From contig JANSXJ010000020.1 in assembly GCA_024743015.1 (NCBI GenBank), positions 1-18,875 on the forward strand: a stretch of 18,875 bases of DNA, written 5' to 3'. The position numbers and the translations under genes are program-made. Below, in pieces: positions 14,752 to 18,875 of this stretch. A model generated the notes under the pieces. The model had not been told where the DNA came from, did no database searches, and was given only the letters and a program-made list of their open reading frames with translations. Position 1 is the first letter of the stretch, and each line of letters starts with the position of its first letter. This stretch comes from Hyphomonas sp. Lineage in GTDB: Bacteria; Pseudomonadota; Alphaproteobacteria; Caulobacterales; Hyphomonadaceae.

Positions 14752-15882
14752 TTAAAGTGCCTGCTCGAAAATCCGCTCATAGTCGCCTTGTTCTGCTGGA
14801 CGCGCATTCCCGCGGTGGGCGAGGTCGTTCAGAGCAAATTCGACAATGCCCGGCCCGTCTGAGGACTCCACACCAATCGCGGAGAGCGTCGACGGTATGC
14901 CGAGATCGTCATTCAGTTTGGCGATCGCATCGCCGAGATCGGCATTTGATGAGAGCCCCATGGCAAAGCGCAGGCGTTCATACTTTTCAGGCGCAGCGCC
15001 TTCATTGAACCGCAAGAGATGCGGCAGGAAGATCGCGTTCAGCGTACCGTGGTGCAGCTTCTTTTCTTTCAGACGTCCGGCGGCATGGCTAAGCGCGTGC
15101 ACGGACCCTAGCCCTTTAGTGAAGGCGAGCGCGCCTTCATAGCTGGCCATCATCATGTTCCATCGCGCGTCCTTGTCCGACCCATCGGCGACCGCGCGTT
15201 GCAGCGCGCCCGTCTTGATCGCGCGGTTGAGGCCATCATAGCCGATGCCCTCTGCAGGCGGGTTCACCGCAGGTGTCAAAACCGCTTCGATACAATGGGT
15301 GACGGCATCCATACCCGTCGCCGCTGTGAGGAGCGGGGGAAGGCCGAGCGTCAGGTCCGGATCGCAAATGGCGGTTGCCGGAATGAGGTGGGGTGACGCA
15401 AATGTTTCCTTACGGCCATTATTCATCGTGGTGATCATGCCGACCGAGACCTCGGACCCCGTGCCAGCCGTGGTGGGCACTGCAATCAGGGGAGGCAGTT
15501 TGCCAATATGCTTCGCGCCGCCGGTAATCGCTGCATACTTTTCAAGCGGGCCGCCATGGGCTGCGAGAAGTCCAACTGCCTTGGTCAGGTCCATGGCGGA
15601 GCCACCGCCCAGCGCGACAAGTCCGTCGGCGTTTGCCGCATTGTACTGATCAGCCACCGCGATCGCCTGGTCTTCGGTTGGATTGGCGACGGTCTCGGCA
15701 AAGACGGCAGCAGGCTCCATGCCAAGGTTTTCGAGCACCGTATCCAGCAGGCCGACGGCTTTGATGCCGGGATCGGTGATGATCATCGGGCGTGAGACCC
15801 CAAAGCCTGTGAGGGTTTTGCCGAGCTGTCCGATTGCACCATGATCGAAAATGGTGGTGGTCAAAAAATTGATGACGGGCAT
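14752..15882 (-). CDS. Iron-containing alcohol dehydrogenase
   Basis: NAD(P)-dependent group III dehydrogenase that interconverts an alcohol and an aldehyde or ketone. The 376-residue product has the dinucleotide-binding GGGSAMD (92-98), TAGTGSEV (138-145), and candidate metal ligands D192 and H196 in GMDAVTHCIEA plus the downstream His residues in SVHALSHAAG (H262/H266) and KKLHHGT (H277/H278). The start is ATG 15882 with GGAGAG about 6 nt upstream. The frame stays open to 16692, but that extension lies antisense to the divergent Gfo/Idh gene and has no homology. The acyl-CoA dehydrogenase gene follows after 45 nt. Substrate unknown. Confidence 0.95.
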   Translation of the reverse strand: MPVINFLTTTIFDHGAIGQLGKTLTGFGVSRPMIITDPGIKAVGLLDTVLENLGMEPAAVFAETVANPTEDQAIAVADQYNAANADGLVALGGGSAMDLTKAVGLLAAHGGPLEKYAAITGGAKHIGKLPPLIAVPTTAGTGSEVSVGMITTMNNGRKETFASPHLIPATAICDPDLTLGLPPLLTAATGMDAVTHCIEAVLTPAVNPPAEGIGYDGLNRAIKTGALQRAVADGSDKDARWNMMMASYEGALAFTKGLGSVHALSHAAGRLKEKKLHHGTLNAIFLPHLLRFNEGAAPEKYERLRFAMGLSSNADLGDAIAKLNDDLGIPSTLSAIGVESSDGPGIVEFALNDLAHRGNARPAEQGDYERIFEQAL

Positions 15883-15987
15883 GGCGGACTCTCCGGACTG
15901 GTTAATTCTTGTTTCGCTGCTTAGAAAGCGCAGACACGACCGGAGGGCAATCACTCCCCTTGCGGCATCATACGAGGGACACCGGCG

Positions 15988-16992
15988 ATGACGGGACTTG
16001 GGATAGGCATATTGGGCGCCGCGCGGATTACGCAGAAGGCTCTGATCGAACCGGCCAAAGTGATCCCGAAAACGCGACTCGTCGCGATGGCTGCGCGCGA
16101 CCGAGACCGTGCAGAAGCGTATGCCACCCGCCATGGTGTGAAGCAGGTCTTCGATGACTATGCCGGCGTGATAGCCTGTGAGGATGTCGACCTGGTCTAC
16201 AATCCGCTGCCGATCAATCTGCATGCGGAATGGACGATCAAGGCGCTGGAGGCGGGCAAGCATGTGCTCTGTGAGAAGCCGTTCGCCATGAATGTGGAGG
16301 AGGCGCGCGACATGCTCGGCGCCGCAGAAAAAAGCGGGAAGCGCCTGATCGAGGCGTTTCACTATCGCTATCACCCGGCTTTCGCGACCTGTCTCGATTG
16401 GCTGGCCGCGGATGAGATTGGGGACCTGCGTGAGATCCATGCGGCATTCAATGTTGCGATCAAGGATGATGGGACCGAGATCCGGCACCGCGTCGAAACC
16501 GGCGGCGGCGCCATGATGGACCTTGGGTGCTATCCCTTGCATTGGGCGCTGACCGTGGCCGGCGCTGCGCCCGTCCAGGTCTCTGCCAAAGCAGAGCTGA
16601 CACCGACCGGTGTCGATGAGAGTCTGCAATCGCACCTGGTGTTTGAGTCCGGGGTGGAGGCGCATCTGTCGGCGAGCATGGCGCCGGATCAATCGTTTGA
16701 AGCCTGGATGCGGCTGGTCGGAACGAAGGGCGAAATCACGTTCACCAATCCTCTGGCACCGCAGCTCGGATCGCGGCTTGCGCTCAGTCAGGGCGCGATG
16801 ACGCGGTCACTGACCGAGATCAGCCCGATTATGTCATACACTTATCAATTGGGTGCAGTGGTCGAGGCCCTGGAAGAGCAATGCCCGCTCCCCACAGAAG
16901 GGGAGATGATCCTGCGTCAGCAAACCGTCCTGGATGAGATCTACACAGCTGCCGGGCTTCGGCATTTGAGATATCTGTCAGAAAAGAGTTGA
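15988..16992 (+). CDS. Gfo/Idh/MocA family NAD(P)-dependent oxidoreductase
   Basis: Oxidises or reduces a sugar, inositol or diol-like substrate with NAD(P). The 334-residue product has a Rossmann start GIGILGAARI (5-14), the AGKHVLCEKPFAMN block (89-102, with the EKP motif whose Lys takes part in catalysis) and a GGGAMMDLGCYPLH block (172-185) that carries the family's DxGxxxxH residues. Length is normal. It resembles the dihydrodiol-dehydrogenase/xylose-dehydrogenase-like members, but the substrate cannot be read from sequence. The ATG at 15988 follows GAGGGAC about 8 nt upstream. Its stop codon TGA (16990-16992) lies inside the -35 box of the next gene's promoter. It diverges from the alcohol dehydrogenase across a 105-nt region. 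Confidence 0.93.
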   Translation: MTGLGIGILGAARITQKALIEPAKVIPKTRLVAMAARDRDRAEAYATRHGVKQVFDDYAGVIACEDVDLVYNPLPINLHAEWTIKALEAGKHVLCEKPFAMNVEEARDMLGAAEKSGKRLIEAFHYRYHPAFATCLDWLAADEIGDLREIHAAFNVAIKDDGTEIRHRVETGGGAMMDLGCYPLHWALTVAGAAPVQVSAKAELTPTGVDESLQSHLVFESGVEAHLSASMAPDQSFEAWMRLVGTKGEITFTNPLAPQLGSRLALSQGAMTRSLTEISPIMSYTYQLGAVVEALEEQCPLPTEGEMILRQQTVLDEIYTAAGLRHLRYLSEKS

Positions 16993-17018
16993 CACATCAA
17001 TCTCAAATGAGACATAAT
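16989..17018 (+). promoter_or_regulatory. Strong promoter for the TetR-family gene
   Basis: TTGACA (16989-16994), an 18-nt spacer and CATAAT (17013-17018). Both boxes are near consensus, six of six and five of six. The expected start point, 6-8 nt after the -10 box, falls at about 17024-17026, on the ATG of the regulator. The -35 box overlaps the end of the preceding oxidoreductase gene. Confidence 0.75.
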
Positions 17019-17026
17019 TGTCTCAT
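17001..17026. promoter_or_regulatory. Inverted-repeat operator overlapping the TetR-family promoter and start codon
   Basis: ATGAGACA (17007-17014), TAAT, TGTCTCAT (17019-17026) is a perfect 8-bp-arm inverted repeat covering the -10 box and reaching the ATG. A further TCTCA (17001-17005) forms a second overlapping repeat with TGAGA (17008-17012), so three half-sites share the core TGAGA/TCTCA. This geometry fits binding by a dimeric TetR-type repressor, most likely the product of the gene it controls (inference). Confidence 0.75.
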
Positions 17027-17582
17027 GACAAACTCAATACGTCCTTCAACGCGTGATGCGATTATCGAAGCGGCTTTCGCCGTGTTCAGCAAAGATCCGA
17101 GTGCGGCGCTGTCTGAAGTGTCGACCCTGGCAGGGGTCGGGCGCGCGACGCTGCATCGTCATTTTTCCAGCCGCGAAGATCTGATCCGAGCGCTGGCCAG
17201 GATTGCCAACCAGGAAATGGATGATGCCGTTGAGGCCGCCTGCGCCGACGTCGCGACTCATTCTGAGGCAGCGCGTAAATCGCTACATGCATTGATCCCG
17301 CTCGGCGACCGCTACGGGTTCCTCGAGCTCGAGCCGGTCGCCGATGATCCAGACTTGAAAGCCGCGTTCGAGCGCCAGAAGCGAGAAACCGAAGACATGG
17401 TCGACGCGGCCAAGCGCGAAGGTCTGTTCGACCCGTCAATTCCCACCAGCTGGATCGTGCAGGTCTATGACCACTTGCTTTATGCCGGATGGGAAAGTGT
17501 CAAAGCGGGCGAGACAACGCCTGACCAGGCCGCCGACCTCGCCTGGCGCACCCTCACCGTCGGACTTGGAAGCCAGACATAA
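17025..17582 (+). CDS. TetR/AcrR family transcriptional regulator
   Basis: A 185-residue regulator with an N-terminal TetR helix-turn-helix: helix 1 RDAIIEAAFAVFSKD (10-24), then ALSEVSTLAGVGRATLHRHF (28-47), the recognition region, and SSREDLIRAL. The C-terminal ligand domain is family-typical in length but its effector is unknown. I start it at ATG 17025. In-frame TTG 16989 and ATG 17007 lie within the promoter and operator and have no ribosome-binding site. No Shine-Dalgarno precedes 17025 either, which fits a leaderless message. Its TAA overlaps the next ATG by 1 nt (TAATG), so the membrane hydroxylase gene is translationally coupled and presumably co-regulated. Confidence 0.9.
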   Translation: MTNSIRPSTRDAIIEAAFAVFSKDPSAALSEVSTLAGVGRATLHRHFSSREDLIRALARIANQEMDDAVEAACADVATHSEAARKSLHALIPLGDRYGFLELEPVADDPDLKAAFERQKRETEDMVDAAKREGLFDPSIPTSWIVQVYDHLLYAGWESVKAGETTPDQAADLAWRTLTVGLGSQT

Positions 17583-18472
17583 TGACCGCTGACAGCATCA
17601 CTCTATTCGCCACGAACTTTGACGACGCCTTCTTTCTGATTGGCGGTGCGATTCTGGTCATCGAGCTCCTCACCGCCTTGTTCTCAGGCTCTCTGCGGGG
17701 ACGCGCGATTCTGGATATGATTGCCAGCGCCACGACCCAGATTCCGAGCCTGCTGGTCGAGATCTTCCTGATGTCTTTCCTCTATGTCGGGATGGTCATC
17801 GTCGCCGACACATTTGTGACCTGGCAGATGCCGATCACGATCTGGACGGTCGCGCTGGCCATCCTTGCATGTGATTTTGTCTATTACTGGGAACATCGTG
17901 TCGCCCATCAGGTGCGACTATTATGGACGCAGCACGCGGTTCATCATTCCTCGCGTGAGATGAATGTGCTCGTGGCCATTCGCTTCGGGCCATTCGAGGG
18001 TTTTATCTCCGCTTTGCTCCATTTTCCGCTCATCCTGCTTGGTTTCCCGCCAGCGCTCGTCTTTGCCGGGATCATTATCGTGCTCGGATATCAGACCTGG
18101 ATTCACACGGAATTGATCGGCAAGCTCGGGCCGCTGGAAGGTTGGCTGAACACGCCGGCCAGTCACCGCGTCCACCATGGCTGCGACGACAAATATATCG
18201 ACAAGAATTATGGTGGGATCCTGATCATCTGGGACCGCCTGTTCGGGACCTATCAGCGCGAAGAAGAAACGCCCCATTACGGACTGAAGCGCGACTATGA
18301 CAGCGTGAACCCGCTTTCGGTCTGGTTCTCCGAATGGCCCGGCCTGTTCTCGGACCTGAAGAAAGCGCGGACCTTTGGAGACGCCTGGATGTACCTCTTC
18401 GGTCGCCCCGGCTGGCAGCCTCAATCCTTGCCGGCAGACCTCACGCTTCCCGCGCCGGAGCAGACGCGGTAA
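17582..18472 (+). CDS. Sterol desaturase / fatty acid hydroxylase superfamily membrane protein
   Basis: Integral-membrane di-iron oxygenase that hydroxylates or desaturates a lipid substrate. The 296-residue product carries the conserved histidine clusters HRVAH (105-109), HAVHH (118-122), His175 in TWIHTE and HRVHH (195-199), arranged as in the superfamily. Hydrophobic segments at about 17-34, 56-78, 86-101 and 141-169 account for membrane insertion; the His clusters face the cytoplasm in characterised relatives. Its ATG overlaps the TetR stop by 1 nt and no separate promoter is visible, so it is probably expressed with and controlled by that regulator. The substrate (fatty acid, carotenoid, sterol-like or hopanoid lipid) cannot be told. 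Confidence 0.93.
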   Translation: MTADSITLFATNFDDAFFLIGGAILVIELLTALFSGSLRGRAILDMIASATTQIPSLLVEIFLMSFLYVGMVIVADTFVTWQMPITIWTVALAILACDFVYYWEHRVAHQVRLLWTQHAVHHSSREMNVLVAIRFGPFEGFISALLHFPLILLGFPPALVFAGIIIVLGYQTWIHTELIGKLGPLEGWLNTPASHRVHHGCDDKYIDKNYGGILIIWDRLFGTYQREEETPHYGLKRDYDSVNPLSVWFSEWPGLFSDLKKARTFGDAWMYLFGRPGWQPQSLPADLTLPAPEQTR

Positions 18473-18504
18473 GCTGATTGCGACTTTGATAAGGATATTG
18501 CCTC

Positions 18505-18875
18505 ATGCGCTTCTTGAGTATTGCAGCCGCACTCGCTCTGATCACAGCTTGTGAAACAGCTCCGGTCGACTCGTCTGCTCCGAGCGAAATCCGTCACTAT
18601 GTCAAAGACGCCTACAAAGACGCCGGATTTCCGTTTTCGAGTGCAGTGGAAGCGGATGGCTGGGTGTTCCTTGCGGGGGAACTCGGGACGACGCCAGACA
18701 CTGGGCTGGTGCCGGGCGGTATCGGCCCCGAAACCCGCCAGACCATGGACAATATCCAGGCGACGCTCCAGGCAAATGGGCTGGGCTGGGACAATGTCGT
18801 GAAGTGCACGGTGTTTCTGGCGGATATCGCAGAGTGGCCAGCGTTCAATGATGTCTACAAAACCTACTTTGACCG
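18505..18875 (+). CDS. RidA-family protein with a lipoprotein signal (3' part cut off by the window edge)
   Basis: The first 123 codons of a YjgF/YER057c/UK114 (RidA) fold protein. RidA enzymes hydrolyse reactive enamine/imine intermediates, usually in the cytoplasm. Here residues 1-15 form a hydrophobic signal (MRFLSIAAALALITA) ending in a lipobox ITAC with Cys16, so the mature protein should be lipid-anchored. The RidA core follows: WVFLAGELGT (53-62), GGIGPETRQTMDNIQATL, WDNVVKCTVFLADI and FNDVYKTYF. The late conserved Arg that binds substrate lies beyond the window. The ATG at 18505 follows AAGGA (18491-18495). It is 32 nt after the hydroxylase gene and may belong to the same transcript. 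Confidence 0.88.
   Translation, partial: MRFLSIAAALALITACETAPVDSSAPSEIRHYVKDAYKDAGFPFSSAVEADGWVFLAGELGTTPDTGLVPGGIGPETRQTMDNIQATLQANGLGWDNVVKCTVFLADIAEWPAFNDVYKTYFD

Noticed and set aside
15883..16692. N-terminal extension of the alcohol dehydrogenase to 646 residues
   Set aside because: The extension is antisense to the Gfo/Idh/MocA gene, lacks family similarity, and the family start with a good ribosome-binding site is at 15882.
1..18875. CRISPR arrays, tRNA or rRNA genes, transposases, phage or toxin-antitoxin genes
   Set aside because: I looked for regular direct repeats, cloverleaf-like sequences and mobile-element proteins and found none.

Overview
The window looks like an ordinary, gene-dense chromosomal stretch from an alphaproteobacterium, probably in or near the Hyphomonadaceae/Maricaulales (Caulobacter-like) group. 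I infer this from the GC-rich codon use, the alphaproteobacterial families DUF1489 and DUF4169, an adjacent ahcY-metK pair, and degenerate intergenic palindromes of the 'GATCCCGG..TCAAG..CCGGGATC' and 'CCTGCCTTCGTAGG' kind common in such genomes. No taxonomic marker such as rRNA is present. There are no tRNA, rRNA, CRISPR, phage or transposase genes.

Left part (1-3285): sugar-nucleotide and Kdo supply. The window opens inside a UDP-glucuronate-4-epimerase-like gene (minus). A divergent Kdo cytidylyltransferase (kdsB) follows and overlaps a histidine-phosphatase gene by 4 nt. Facing them is kdsA (Kdo-8-phosphate synthase). Palindromic repeats fill the gap between the convergent phosphatase and kdsA genes. 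KdsA makes Kdo-8-P, a phosphatase must dephosphorylate it, and KdsB activates Kdo to CMP-Kdo. No KdsC-type HAD phosphatase is visible here, so the overlapping phosphatase is a natural but unproven candidate for the middle step.

Centre-left (3286-8037): ahcY and metK form a two-gene S-adenosylmethionine cycle unit. A lower-GC family-2 glycosyltransferase gene follows after a perfect 13-bp inverted repeat. Convergent to it is galE (UDP-glucose 4-epimerase), another surface-polysaccharide precursor gene.

Centre (8127-12428): fumC, an unknown 99-codon gene and a DUF4169 gene run together on the minus strand. A secreted DUF2147 protein (minus) is divergent from a DUF1489 protein (plus). Then come an unknown exported protein and an enoyl-CoA hydratase/isomerase-family protein (both minus).

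Right part (12586-18875): a YghU-type glutathione S-transferase (plus) faces an acyl-CoA dehydrogenase and iron-containing alcohol dehydrogenase pair (minus). Divergent from the pair are a Gfo/Idh/MocA oxidoreductase, a TetR-family regulator, a membrane fatty-acid hydroxylase/sterol-desaturase protein and the 5' part of a lipoprotein-anchored RidA-like protein (all plus). The TetR gene has its own TTGACA-N18-CATAAT promoter, overlapped by a perfect inverted repeat that runs into the ATG, which suggests a leaderless, autoregulated transcript.

I see no convincing new multi-gene system. The observations most worth checking are the TetR promoter/operator, the kdsB-phosphatase pair with altered motifs, and the membrane-anchored RidA homologue. 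Many gene starts were set from ribosome-binding sites and family alignment remembered from knowledge, not from a database search.
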